Positions 35,655 to 48,393 of a stretch of DNA of 64,000 nt are shown here, piece by piece. Position 1 is the first letter of the stretch, and the number at the start of each line of letters is the position of its first letter. Source of the stretch: Hirudinaria manillensis (taxonomy: Eukaryota > Annelida > Clitellata > Hirudinida > Hirudinidae). Under the pieces are notes generated by a model. It saw only the letters and a list, made by a program, of their open reading frames with translations. It did not search any database and had not been told where the DNA came from. The stretch spans positions 12,586,001 through 12,650,000 of the forward strand of contig CM067529.1 in NCBI GenBank assembly GCA_034509925.1. The letters run 5' to 3'. The position numbers and the translations under genes are program-made.

Positions 35655-37885
35655 ATGACGACCAATGTTTTAGTCTTGTGTCTTGTTGCAGTAATTCACT
35701 CCATCTCCGGTTTGCTCTTAATTTCTTTTTTTTTATCTCCATGAGTTGATCTGAATTCATTTATCACTAGTTATTTGCTTAAAAGAAGCTATTGATTTAA
35801 AACATTAATGAATGTATTCGTAAAATAAGTAATTAATTTTAATCATAACTAATTCAGCCCAGGGAAATGTGGAGATTTCCTTGTCCGACAAAGGCCTAAA
35901 TTTTGCAGCGGGAGTAGCAGTGGATATTTTGGCCAGAGATCTTGCAACGAAGACTATTCCAAATATAGATGGACAATTGTCGCTCTCGAATATTAGGGTA
36001 AGTAGACAAATAACAATGATAATAATACGTCATTTATATAGCTCCGTGCGCAAGAGCTACAGGGGCTACAAATGTCTCATAGAATAATAACAAGTGTTAA
36101 AAATAACAAATATGTACTTAACCCTAGGTCACTCAGTTCGTTAAGCCATCAGCTACGGTGAATCTGAACAGTGGAGTGGGTCTTACTTTGTTGCTTTCGG
36201 ACGCTTCAATCAGTGCAGAGGCCGACTTCAGTTATGTTAAGAAGGTGTGGTTCATTAAGATTCGAGATAGTGGACAAGTTTCGGCTTCAGCCAAGGCCAG
36301 CATAAGTGTATCGGTCAAAGTAGGTAGTGATGGCAACGGTAAACCCACCATCAGTACTACCGATTGCTCGGCTAACCTGGAGGATTTGAACGTTAAAACG
36401 AGAAAAACTTGGGCAAGCTTTCTCTACAATTTGCTGATCTCGTGAGTAACAAAGAAAACTTTCGACCAACTATGATAAATTCTAAACTATACACCAATTA
36501 AATAATTATAAATCACTTATTACTAAAAACAAACTCACACTCAATCCCTCTTGTAAAATTTTCAAACAGGATTTTCAAGGGCACCGTAAGATCAAAGCTG
36601 CAAAACGTTATTTGCGATTCTGTCAATAAAGCCATCAACAATAACGGCGCCAATCAATTAGCGACTCTGAACCTGCAGGCAAAAGTGAACAGACATCTGA
36701 CCGTTGACTATTCTCTTGCCAGAGCTCCGATATTTTCATCAACTTATTTCAAAAGTTACCACAAAGGAAAGTTCATCGGCGACACTGTGGTTGATCAGGT
36801 AATATTAAATTTAATATTATTAAATTTAATATTAATAATAATAAATATAATATTAGTTGACTATAATAGGATATATATCTTCTGAAGTGTTTCTTTCTGA
36901 GAATTTAGCTGCAATATTAATTTAACTCTTATGTTGACTTCATTGACCTCGATATTCTGAGTACCTGGATAACGATACAACATAGAAAAAATATGTCCAA
37001 TAGTCAATTTCTAAAAATAAAAATTAATAAATAAAGTATTTTTTTATCAGTTTTAAGAAGTTAATTAAAATATTATTTTGAAATGCAGGTACCATCCATG
37101 ACAACGTCGACAGACAAAATGGTCGCCTTGTCAATCTCTGATAATGTCCTCAACAGTGCTCTCAGAGTGCTCTATAATAAAGGAGTTGCCAAATATACTT
37201 ATACATTCAATACTTGGGGTGTTAGCATGACATTAATTTGTTTTTCTTTTTTTTTTTCGTTTATCTTTTTCACAGAAATAAAAGATTTCAAAATGTTAAT
37301 TTAAAGGCTATTAAGTCCGACCTTTATTTGACTGAAAATAGATAAGCAAACCTTTAGTTGTTTCTTTAATATTCTTAGACTTGTAATCTTGAGTCATGTT
37401 TGCAGGAAATTGCTGGAGACCTTCCATTCAATGCCAGTTACGGGAACGGACCTTTCGTAGTGAAAGTCGAGGCAAACAGCGCTCCTACTGTTATGATTGC
37501 GATCAATTCAATCAAAGTCAATCTCTCCGGTGTCGTCCAGATCATATCCAAGACTCCAGGTGAACCCGAAAAGACTCTCTTAACCATTCAGTTTGTGCTG
37601 ACCGCTGATGCTTCGGCAACCATTGTTTCGAACGTTCTCAGAGGCACCATTAATACCATCGTTCCGTCCGGAGTTATAGTCACTCCTCCAATTCCCAATG
37701 CTTCTAATTCGGTTATCACTGAAAGCATTAAGGCACTTTTGGAACTCATTCGTCCCTCAATAAATGAAGAACTTACGAAAGGACTGCCTTTGCCAAATGT
37801 CCAAGGCGTCAGCTTCATAGATTCGTCTTTGTCACTGAACGCCAGATACCTGAGCGCCTCTGCCAATGTTCGCTACGTGCCCTAA
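35655..37885 (+). CDS. BPI-like gene 2: secreted LBP/BPI/PLUNC-family protein
   Basis: Six exons: 35655-35709, 35858-35997, 36128-36441, 36570-36798, 37089-37220, 37406-37885. They give 449 residues with the same intron phases as gene 1. The signal peptide is MTTNVLVLCLVAVIHSIS. Cys145 and Cys185 keep the 40-residue spacing of the family disulfide. Conserved blocks are KPTISTTDCSANL, RHLTVDYSLARAPIF and FKSYHKGKFIGD, and the end SANVRYVP matches gene 1 closely. Exon 1 uses the donor GTTTGC, which is weaker than GTGAGG in gene 1. AATAAA is at 38174. It is clearly the tandem sister of gene 1 and probably shares its expression, given the identical core promoter. Confidence 0.9.
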
Positions 37886-39400
37886 CAGAAGGCAAGTAGA
37901 GAAGAGTAACAGATAAATCCAGTACTGAAGAGGATCAATTTCATGAAATGACATTTTAGTTTAGTGGGAACAAACGCTTTAGACCAAAAATTATGTTTAC
38001 AAGTTTTACGGCTTCATCAGCTTATAAACGATTTATTTGTTAATTGAAATGTTACGAACAACAATGATAAGAAGCACCTATCACGTATAGAATCTGCAAA
38101 TCACCGGCTGAGATTGTGTTATATAAATGAATTATATCATACATATTTTATTGCAATTGCTTCTGCTTCTTAAAATAAAATAAATTTCTTAATGAAACTC
38201 ATTGAATTTTTGTTTCTCTGCTCTAAATTATACAATGAATCTCGGAGAGATAATCTAAGGTATTGAACACCTGTAATTTTAAGTATAAAAATATCTTAAG
38301 GGGCTTAACATGGAGGTTGGATCATAGAGTAATTTCAGAAGCACAGAGACGTCATTGTTCGTAATTTTAAAAATAGTTAAAAATATTATGCAATTTTTTT
38401 TAAGGAAACACTTAAGGGCGCTAGCTGAGACTCAAATGTTCCGACAGTTATGGATATTCTCACGATTACCGGCGTAAAATTCACATTCTAGGATTTATTT
38501 ACATTTTTTTCAGTGCTAATGCACTGACAAGCAATAAATCAGATGAGCAATTTTACTTCAAAGACATTCTCTGAATCAACAATTATTAATGAACAACGGT
38601 AGGCCCACCTAGATATCATAAGTATGAGGTGGCACCGAATTGAACCGACATCGATCTAATCTTGATATTCATGACTTGCTCTCAATATAGCTCAAAATAA
38701 GAAACATACATTTTTACGACAATGTATCATTTGTCAACTTCATGTCAACAAAGAAATTATAAATATCATTTATACGTGAATGTATATAATTAAAGATTAT
38801 CTCTATGTAAATAAAAATGAAATGTATGTTTGTATCATGTAAATGTTCTCTGAAAGTACTTAACGAATTTTGACACAACATAGTGCTTGATTAGAGGAGT
38901 GTTTGTATATAGGTTTCATATATATGTCACAACTACATCATCTAAAATACGCTTTTTTCGAAAATCCTTCCATCTTGCCAAGATAACGTCACTGCCTAAC
39001 GACGAACAAACTTTAGCGAGACATTATTCGGTTAAAGCTCCTGCTAAAGTTACTAATAACTAAACAATTTTTATAAAGATGGAGGTGTTTTTTCATAAAT
39101 TTGAACCAAAATTCGGCTTAAATGGAAAATCAGATGAAAGTAAATCTGGTGGCATTTTGAAAACCAAAATCAATCTTAAATGTCATCTAGCCTTTCTTTA
39201 TTTTTATAATATTTTCAATATTTGCCTGCAAAATTAGAGACAAAATTGATTGGCTTTTAACTTACCTGTTGGGAGGTCGTCGTTATATCATTTATATTTA
39301 TGTACCAACAGACATCTACAGCGAACATAACTGATGACTGTTTAAACAGTTACAATTGCATTACTAAACATTACAAAAACTGTTACAATTAAATTATAAA
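37886..39400. other. Spacer between BPI-like genes 2 and 3
   Basis: Holds the 3' end of gene 2 with AATAAA at 38174 and an inverted copy of repeat family R at 38785-39030. Nothing else is recognisable. No TATA box like those of genes 1 and 2 is seen before gene 3. Confidence 0.5.
38785..39030 (-). repeat. Dispersed repeat family R, inverted copy
   Basis: On the - strand it reads ATGTCTCGCTAAAGTTTGTT, then CTTGGCAAGATGGA, TTTTCGAAAAAAGCGTATTT, ATATGAAACCTATATACAAA, and ends near TTTTTATTTACATAGAGAT. It is very like the copy at 56335-56578. Confidence 0.8.
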
Positions 39401-41506
39401 ATGACACAAATCTTAACTCAAAGCATGTGGAAAATCATTTTCTTTTTGGCTCTCTTTCACAGCTTCTCTGGTGAGTAATTATGTAAATATGCCACTATAA
39501 TCTAGAAAATATTTTTAATTAATTAAATTTCACAATTAATAAGAAGATAAATCGATAATAATTATTCAGGTATTGGTAAAGCCCATATACAGATTTCCTT
39601 GGCAGAAAAAGGCTTGCTTCGCGCATTGGAGAAAATTGTCGACAATTTGATGGAAATTATCTTAACTAATGGATTGCCGGACCGCTTAAGTCATGTGTCA
39701 CTGACTAATTTCAGAGTACGCTTCAGATGCATCTTTGTGCAGTTAAGATTTCGTATCGTAGCCTCTGCAAACAATACTTGCTTGTCACTAGATCCTACAA
39801 CTTGGTAAACCGAAAGTCGGGATGAAGCTGAACGAAGGACTGGGCATTACGGCTTCTCTACAGAGTCTTTTATTAAAAGTTCAATGTAACTGGAGTTCTA
39901 AAAAAGATTTGTGGTTGTTTACTGCAAAGGATAAGGGAACTATCACGGCATCGGGGAACATTACCATTGCAGCTTCTGTTAATGTCGGAATGCTGAAAGG
40001 AAGGCCCACTGTTAGCGTCAATGAGTGTTCAATAAACGCCCCGGATTTGGGGCTCATAGTTAGGGGTACTTTGCCAAATTTTGTCTACGATATGCTACTC
40101 AGGTTGGTTTGGATATTTGTTATTTGACACTGCTCTTTAGTTGTATGTACTTTTGTCCTGAATTTTGTTGGCATTATTGATCAATTGACCTTTTACATTA
40201 GTGTTCTTGGAACTACGAAAATGATATTATTATTATTATTATTATTCTTACTATTATTATTATTTTTAAGGGATTTCTTTTATATAATTTACATTTTCTG
40301 CAAAACAGCTGAAATACTCTATTTTTTTTAAATTCCAACTTTTGATTCCACAGAGTATTTAATAGTTTCATCAAGTCAAAGTTGAAAGCTTTGACTTGTC
40401 AGTGGGCATTGGATTTTGTCAACAGCCAATCAACTCAGAAATTGGACGCTCTGAATCTCCAGCGGAAATTAAACAAATATTTGACCATTGACTTTTCACT
40501 TTTGAAGACCCCTCATTTTGGCAAAAACTTTTTCAAGACTTTCCACAGCGGCAAATTTCTAGGGGACGATTCTCCATCCGAGGTTCGAATGAGTTGGAAA
40601 TTAAAAAGCAATATACTTGTGATTTAAAAAGCCGGTTGTTGAATTAAGACGATTGAAAAAAAATTATTTTATAAAGTTTAATAATTAATAAATAATTTAT
40701 GTGACAATAATTTATGCAGGACATTCCAATGAAAGCGAGCGTAGAGGAAATGATTGAGCTAACCTTTTCTGAGGACATTCTCAGCAGTGCACTCAAAGTC
40801 CTTTATAAATTCTTTGGAGGAACATTCACCCATACCTTTGATGATCTAAAGGTTGGTTCAGTGATTTGATTTTAAAACTCTAATGAATTAGTTCCAATTA
40901 AAAGAATTTTATTATTTGAGAATGCTCCATCTATTGTTTACAAAAATTGCTGTGGCATCAGAGTTTAGTGAAATCCTTACAAGCACATCGTATTCACGTT
41001 GTAACATTTAACCATTTAATTTTTTTTTTTTTGTTTATAATTCAAAGAAAATTTTCGGTGGTCACTCAATTGTCCTGGAAAAGACTGGACTATTTGATCT
41101 TAACATCCACTCAGACGGCGTCCCCAGAGTGAGCATTTCTTCCGACGGCATATCCGTAAATATTTCTGGAACCTGCGAAATAATACAAAAAAACTCTTCC
41201 GAAAAATTGGTCTACATCAGTTTCGTAGTCGGTGTCAAAGCCGTGGCATCCATCCGTTCGAACGTCATCAAAGGTTCAGTGATTGCAATCACCCCGTTTT
41301 TTATCAATTCTCAGGTCGGTGGAATTCCAAGTACTATAAACCGCGAAGGCATATCGAGCATATTAAATTTTCTCACGGATTTGCTGAATAAACAACTCGA
41401 GCCTGGAATTCAGCTGCCAGATACTCGTGGAATCATTCTGACGAACGTTACCTTGACATTGAGTGATCGCTATGCGTGTATATCGTCAAGCATGGCCACT
41501 ATGTAA
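39401..41506 (+). CDS. BPI-like gene 3: secreted LBP/BPI/PLUNC-family protein
   Basis: Six exons: 39401-39470, 39570-39715, 39792-40102, 40354-40582, 40720-40851, 41048-41506. They give 448 residues. The first ATG gives MTQILTQSMWKIIFFLALFH; the second ATG (39425) would give a cleaner signal peptide and may be the true start. Intron positions and phases equal those of genes 1 and 2. Cys151 and Cys191 keep the disulfide spacing, and an extra Cys104 (VQCNW) has a partner at the same place in gene 4. RKLNKYLTIDFSL and FHSGKFLGDD are the conserved blocks. The C-terminal half is diverged from genes 1 and 2 and carries several Asn-glycosylation motifs. AATAAA is at 41627. Confidence 0.88.
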
Positions 41507-42206
41507 ACAATAGAAGCAGAGAAGAATGAAATGTGATTGATGAAAAATTGGAAATTTAAAATTTTTAATAACTACCCTTTTAAACCATAACCTTTATTAT
41601 TAATCTTCATATCAGCTATAAAACAAAATAAATTTTCAAATTTTCTTGGCTGCGCTATGTTGATGGAGTTGCTGATGGGAGACTGCAAATGTTATTAAAC
41701 GTTCGACAGATGGCGGATTTGTTTATCATCACAATCAATATGCGGTGTTTTAGGATATATAGCTAAAACAAAATTAAATATATCTAGAAAAGCAGATATT
41801 ACCGATTGCAAACTTGTAATTCGATACTTTTGAATAACTGCAAGAAAAAAAATAGAGACGTGGTATTTATAAAAAGCCACAACAAAATCAAGATCATTAT
41901 CATCATCACTATCGCCAACACAACTATCATCATCATCATCATCACAGTAATCGATAAAATAAATTATGGTCTGACTTACTAGTTAAGTGAACATTGAGTG
42001 ATTGTTGCTGTCTCGGGTGAATTTTCAATTCTTCGCTGGGGCTTGGCAGTGATTTGACTACTTGAGGTGATTTCTTTTGGATATTTGTGCCTCATCAAGT
42101 AAGGCAATATTTAATCATTACAATTATTAATGATAATAATAATAATATTGGAATTGGAATTGAACTCTTAAATAGAAATTTGTAGATTTACCAGGCGTGA
42201 AGCAGC
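41507..42206. other. Spacer between BPI-like genes 3 and 4
   Basis: Contains AATAAA at 41627 and a CATCAT microsatellite near 41897-41943. No further gene or clear TATA box is visible. Confidence 0.5.
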
Positions 42207-44292
42207 ATGGTTGAAATGTGGACAAGATTCCTTTCTGTGGCTCTCTTCTTCATCTTCGGCGAGAATTTCTGGACATTATTGTAAAATAAAAGAAAAAATT
42301 ATCTATTTCAGAAATTAAGATGGGATATTCATTAATTATTTAAGATATTAATGAAATAATAATAATAACAATAACAATAATGATAATAATAATAAAAATA
42401 ATAAAAATAATAATAATTGCAATTTAAATCATAGAGAATATCATCAAAATTGCTGAATTTTATTCTTTTTAATTTTAGTTTTAATTTTTAAAAATTCCAA
42501 TTTTTTTTTCAGAATCAACCCTCGGAGATTCTGGAATGGAATTTGTTCTCACACCAAACGGTACGAATTTCATTGGATTCTTTCTCCGTGATGCAGTCAC
42601 AACTGAACTCCAGGGAAGCAAAATCGAGTATTTCAAGAAGCAAGAACTGCACTTTTTTGGAACATCTGCAGAAGTTGAACTGTCTAACCTGATAGTTTGT
42701 ATTCTTCATTATTTACTTATTTATTATTCTTATTATTATTAATATTATTATTATTATTATTATTATTTACTTTTCTCGACAAATAATTGGCTATTAGAAG
42801 ATAGAATATGCGATATCCATTGCCTACTTTTTCAGAGATAATACTGGTTGTTTGTTAATCAACAGAGGGCGTTAGAATCATTTGAGTATCGTATAACATG
42901 GTCAAAAAATAAATAAATAAATACGATGATTAGATGAATGAAAAACAAATATTTAGTAAATATTTCAAGAAATAATAATAATAATTGTCGTGTTATCTAC
43001 AATACTAATAATTTAACATTTATATAACTTTAACAACACATTTAATTACATGTAAAAAGATTAAAGATTTAACAATAATAACGCAGCAATTATTCGAAGC
43101 ATTTAGACAGTCAATGGTAATTATAAAAAAAAACTTCAAATACTCAAATCAGATCAGGGACATAGCCGTTTCAAATGTCTCGGTCGCTCCCTTACCCGGC
43201 GTGGGTGTGAAGGCAGAGATCAGGGACATGTCAATGAAGACCGACTGCGATTGGAAGTACGAGATGGATCCCGATGCCTTGATCAGACTCTATGACAACG
43301 GTACGGTCTCGACCCTGGCCGATGACGTAGACGTGGACCTCGTCTTGAATCTCGTAAGCGACAAAGGAAGACCGGCTCTCAGTGTTGTCTCCTGCAATGC
43401 AACCGTCGGGGAGTTTATGCCCCAGTTCGGAGGCACCTTTGGATTCCTGTACAATTTCTTCATCCAGTGAGTTATGGATTCTTGGACAGTCTTCTTGAGA
43501 TTTTAGATGGATTTTTTGAGGATTGAATTTTTAATAATTAGAAATAAATAATCTACTGTAAATTAATGAAATATTATATTTTCTATTTAGAAAAAAATAT
43601 TACTTGTAATTATGATTGGACTTCGTTCAGTCGCCATCTTGCTAATGTTCGATTTTTTGATTGCTCTGGAAATATGTTAAAATAATTTTTGTTAAATTGG
43701 TTATTGATTTTAAATAACTTCGATACATTTCATCAGAACCAAGGCATGACATCTTTCTGCTCCTGTCTATCACGTAATCACACAATCACTATCACGTAAA
43801 GTACAAAATAAAACGATAAAATTTAAAATTATTTTCAATATTACAGTACAATACTCAAAGAGTTACAAACTACTACACTTACCACTAAACGAAACATTAA
43901 ACCGTTGTCGTCTTCATATCAACATGCAGATTCTTCAGAGATCAGATCAAGGTGGACATTCAGAATTCTGTCTGCGACGGCGTGACACAGCTGGTCACCA
44001 GGGAGTATTCCAAGAAACTCCAGGCCCTCAAAATGCTGGCCAAACTGAACCACCACCTGACGTTGGACTATTCTATGGACAAACAACCGCTACTCGGTCC
44101 GAACTTCATCAAGACTTTCCACAAAGGAAACTTCTTGAGCGATGCTGTCGTTTTGCCGGTTTGTCACCAGATGGCCGTTTCCAATTGTTTCATAATGTCT
44201 CGTGTACTCTTTGATCATTGCAGTTAATGTTATCATTATTACTAATATTTTTATTGATGACCAATATGACATTTTAGTGCATAGCAATAAAA

Positions 44293-44339
<47 letters not shown>

Positions 44340-45201
44340 CGTTTCTTAATAATAATAGTTTTTCCTAATTCATTTATTATGCAGTTTCAGTTATTAGTTT
44401 CAGTTTCAATTTATTCAGATAAGCGAAATTACAATTTCCAATTTCTAATATTAATTAATTATTTAATTAATTAACTAATCTCTTGCTTAAGACGACCAAT
44501 ATGGCCGCCCCGTTGGATCGCATGGCGGGTTGGGCAATCTCCGAAACAGTTCTGAATAGCGCTCTCAGGGTTTTCCACTCCAGCAGCTGGTCGAAAATAT
44601 CGGCAGAGAGCGACTCTTGGAAAGTAAGCCGTGGATGACTAACCCTAACCTTAACCCTAATCCCCGGATATCCATTATCACCATCAATTTCATCATCATA
44701 ATCGTTGTCATTGACGGGTAGGACATGGCTACGAAGCTCAGAATCAGCTCGAATCTGACCGACGGACCGTCCACAGTGACGCTCCAGACAGAAACACCCC
44801 CTGCGGCCAGCGTGTCCCCAGCTGGTGTAGCCCTGAGCCTGCAAGGGGTTCTAAACGTGAGACCCAAGGATGCACCGGCCGCTGTTGGCCCGTCACAGAC
44901 GGTGAAATTCTCGTTCAGAGTCACCGGCAACGTATCCATCGGCTCCGACAGACTTCGGGTCAACTTGACCGGCCTCTCTCTCGTCTTGAACAGTGCCTTC
45001 CCGCCGATTCCCGGGATCAATGTGGGAGATTTCAACAAGGCTATGGTCCTATTCTGCCAGCTGCTATTGCCACGAGTGAACGAAAGGTTCGCGGGTGGAT
45101 GGAAACTTCCGACTTTTTACGGAATGTCTCTTACGAATGCCACGCTGGACATGAAGCCTCGCTTTCTGAGCTTGGCCTCAGATCTTGATTACAATTCCTG
45201 A
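42207..45201 (+). CDS. BPI-like gene 4: divergent, GC-richer family member
   Basis: Six exons: 42207-42258, 42513-42694, 43153-43466, 43930-44158, 44492-44623, 44722-45201. They give 462 residues with the same phases as genes 1-3, which proves kinship despite low sequence similarity. The signal peptide is MVEMWTRFLSVALFFIF. Cys159 and Cys198 are 39 apart, one less than in the others; Cys110 pairs in position with Cys104 of gene 3. Conserved blocks are GRPALSVVSCNA, NHHLTLDYSM and FHKGNFLSD. Intron 1 starts with GCGAGA where the other three genes have GT. Exons 3-6 are clearly richer in G and C than the sister genes, with many GTC/CTC/ACG codons. The second exon is longer by about 40 bases. 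AATAAA is at 45373. Confidence 0.85.
44285..44338 (+). repeat. AAT microsatellite in BPI-like gene 4 intron 4
   Basis: About 15 AAT units, non-coding. Confidence 0.9.
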
Positions 45202-46402
45202 ATGTCCGACGATGAAGATGGAGGCCCGGGCTTACCGCGAGGCACGAAGGCAAGGTTCTCTCAGTCCGGCTTATTTGCCGGGAGACTTTGCAGAGAGACG
45301 TTTCTTGAGTTGTGGGTTCAAATAGGTTAACGTGGGTGACTTGGTTGCAAATTTTTATGCATGATTTTACAAAATAAAAACTTGAATTTCAGCTTAGTGT
45401 TATGGACTATACCTCAGTTTTACAGTAAAATGTCTTCTTTTTCTTTACAAATAATTAAATAAGGACTTAAATATACTAAACGGATTAGTATTAATAATAT
45501 TAACTAATTACTATAAACAATGTGTTAATTTAATATTTGCTTCTAGACCAACGAATCCAAGCTATGTGTCAAATTTTTCAAGTTAACAAAAGAAAAGCTT
45601 GAAAAGGCACAAAAAATCTTTTTTTCTTTTTGCGGTCTGTTGTCAGAAACCTGGGCCAACGTTAAAATTTATTTTTGAGTCAAGAAGTTCTGCTAAAGAA
45701 TACATTAACAACCTCACGAGATAGGTACAAGTCAATGCGACTCATTGTCATGCTCTAAAGCAATTCTGGGGTAAACAAAATTCACATTCCAAAAAGACAT
45801 CGGAGCGCCATCTACAGGCTGAGAAATTGCTTCGCATGCATCCAAGCGTGTTGTTGTTTTGTGACAGCGATCATGACTTGAGCTGAGAGTAAAAATAGTT
45901 CCTCTTCGCAGGCCATACAATTGACATTGACTTGAAGATATAAAAATTTTATTTTTTACAAATATTTTTGAATAAAATGCTAATTTTCACGCTAATTATT
46001 GTCTGTTTCTTTTAATTTGTCGGGATAAATTTTGATTAGAAAACGCCAAAAAAAGGAGTAATTCCTAATAGCTTACATGGCAACCTAGCAAACCTGTTGA
46101 CAGAAATGAATCCAAAGCAGTCCCAAACCATTGCACAACAATGCCAGCCGTTGCTATTGGCCTGACACGACAGCAAAGCCAAAACATCGAGACGAAGCCG
46201 ACAGCAATTCTCAAAGGAAGGAGACTCATTCGTATGTAAAGTACTTTTGGAAGTCATTTTGCAAGCCTCTCTCACGAGCGTTTAATCATTGAGCTGTGCT
46301 TACTCAGCTTCCTTGGGCTGTGTTATCACCTTAGTGGCTTAATCATCTCACGACCTGGACACCGCTATAATCTCTTCCTATTGTAGCTGTCAGCTTTTAG
46401 AA
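45202..46402. other. Spacer after BPI-like gene 4
   Basis: Contains the polyadenylation signal at 45373. A moderately GC-rich stretch at 46036-46330 has only a - strand frame of 79 codons without recognisable domains. It could be the promoter or 5' region of the putative exon at 46403. Confidence 0.4.
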
Positions 46403-46430
46403 ATGGCCGCACTATGGAAGCTAGCTAATG
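46403..46430 (+). CDS. Possible first coding exon of a small gene
   Basis: ATG in a very good context (AAAATGGCC), encoding MAALWKLAN, followed at once by a strong donor GTAAGC at 46431. I could not find the next exon. The only other coding-looking sequence before the metalloprotease gene is at 48394, and the link is unproven. Confidence 0.25.
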
Positions 46431-48393
46431 GTAAGCGAGAGAATTTCTCTTTGCTTTGCTTTTAAAGTTGAACAATGATGATTCAAATTTAAAAATTGCA
46501 AAAATAAAACGATTATTGCATTTAATGATTTTAATGAGTCCAAACTGAACGCATTCAAACTGAACTGACACCGTAAAAACTATAAAGTCAACTTATAAAT
46601 CTTTGTAAGACGGGTTCCGAGAAACGTTGTCGAATTCCTGTTAATGCCGCAATTGGTGTCGTTATGTAACTGACAATTCATGCATTTTGTAAGGCCTCTT
46701 CCCGATTTTAGGTCAAAAGGAATCGAATCGTGTTCATAAAATTGGTTTGTTGGTGATGCGTGAGTTGGCAATGAATAATCTTTTGGCACGAGACAGAATT
46801 TCAAGCGATCATTAATTTCCTCAATTTGTAATTTTTTCTTAATGCCTTCACTCTTTTGAAGCGAAACTTGAGAGGCATTGAAATCGTTATTTAGGTTATT
46901 GTCATTTAGTTACTTAGTCTTTTAATAATTTTTAAGTAATTTTTATTTTGCAACTTCAGATAAAAATTAATAAAAATAAGAGAATCATTTAGAAGGATGC
47001 GTTCGAGTAAATTCATTCAAACTTCGTTGCTCACGAATAAAATTCATTCAAGATTAGATAAACATTTAATTTATATTACTTTACAATATTTTAATCAATT
47101 ATTATTCAGAACAGACTCTTTAAAAAAAAAAACACAAATAGCGAAATTCTGCACATCAAGCCATAAGCAGCCTCAAGTCCTACAAACAGATTACTAAACA
47201 AATTTCCTGTTGCATCTCAATCGCCGGCAATATAATTATGATAATTATAATAATTATGACACAAATGACGAACGATTGTCTGCTTTGATCAAAGCTTGTG
47301 ATTAGACTTCACGAACACAAGAACATCCTTCTGTCATCAGAGATTCATGACAAATGATCAAAGACAATCGGTGACGCGTGGCATCGGCCTGGACAATCGA
47401 TGGCCTCCACACACACGTTACGTAGGAAATGGACTTTTGTCTTTTGAAGTTTATTCATGCAAGTTTCATATTTCTCGTTAATAAGTGTGGGTATTCTTTG
47501 CGATTAATTCTTAATAGGCACGTAATGTAATATGCTAGATATTGTTTACGATATTTTTATAAACTAAGTTGTTATTATTTTTTTTTTTGTAAATTTGTCA
47601 TTATCAAGTTATTTTCATATTATTAAAATAAGAATAACGTAATAATAACGTAATTATTCCTAGATTTGAATATTAATAATTCAAAACGAATTCGTCATAA
47701 ACTAAAAAAAAAGAAATTCAAAAAGTCCATGAAAATAAGTTGTTTACATGGATTTAAAGTGCAATTCTCACGTTGCAAGCCCCTTAAGAGTCTGCCAAAA
47801 ATAATGCTGCTTAGTAATCAGCCACAAAAAGCCATGATCTGAAAGGTAGCATTGGACCGAAATCAAGGACTATGATGATTGAAATCATTGAATCATCGTT
47901 TTTTTTTTTTTTTTATTTATTTATTTGTTTGTTTGTTTGTGGTCAAAAAGAATAAAGAATTTATTGAATAGAAATTCAATCGTCCACCCGTTCAATGCCA
48001 GAAGAAGTGATTCAAAAAATTGGTCGAAAATGAATCTTCAATTACTTTCCGTTTTCAGAACAAAAAGAACGTTAATGGACCTCTTACGCCCGACCATGAA
48101 TGTTTTTATATCGTCTTAGAGAAACATTTTAATTCATAATTTAATTCCGTTATTTATTTTTTTATTTAGATTTATTTAAATATTGTAATTAAATAAAATA
48201 CAGCAATCTCTCTTAGTAATAATAATAGTAAAGCATATACTTTATGAATTTTTGATTTTAAAAAATTTGCAGAATTTATTTTTTCTATATTTATTCATAA
48301 TATTTAAATGCCAAAAAATTTTAACACATCTTAAACACTATTAACTTGTCCGCTTTAAAAAAGAAAATTAGTCGGGGTCTTCTTCCGGCTTCC
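46431..48393. other. Unassigned stretch
   Basis: AT-rich and mostly featureless. Poly-T and TTTA/TTTG runs lie at 47900-47940. A slightly GC-richer patch at 47985-48115 has open frames on the + strand, but splice sites and domains are not convincing. Confidence 0.35.

Noticed and set aside
37588-37866. Minus-strand frame of 92 codons
   Set aside because: Antisense of the last exon of BPI-like gene 2.
43924-44214. Frame of 96 codons overlapping BPI-like gene 4 exon 4
   Set aside because: It is a different frame from the one that matches the family (NHHLTLDYSM) and joins in phase with its neighbours.
44467-45038. Minus-strand frames of 125 and 157 codons
   Set aside because: Antisense shadows of exons 5-6 of BPI-like gene 4. 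The sense strand has homology, splice sites and the family cysteines.
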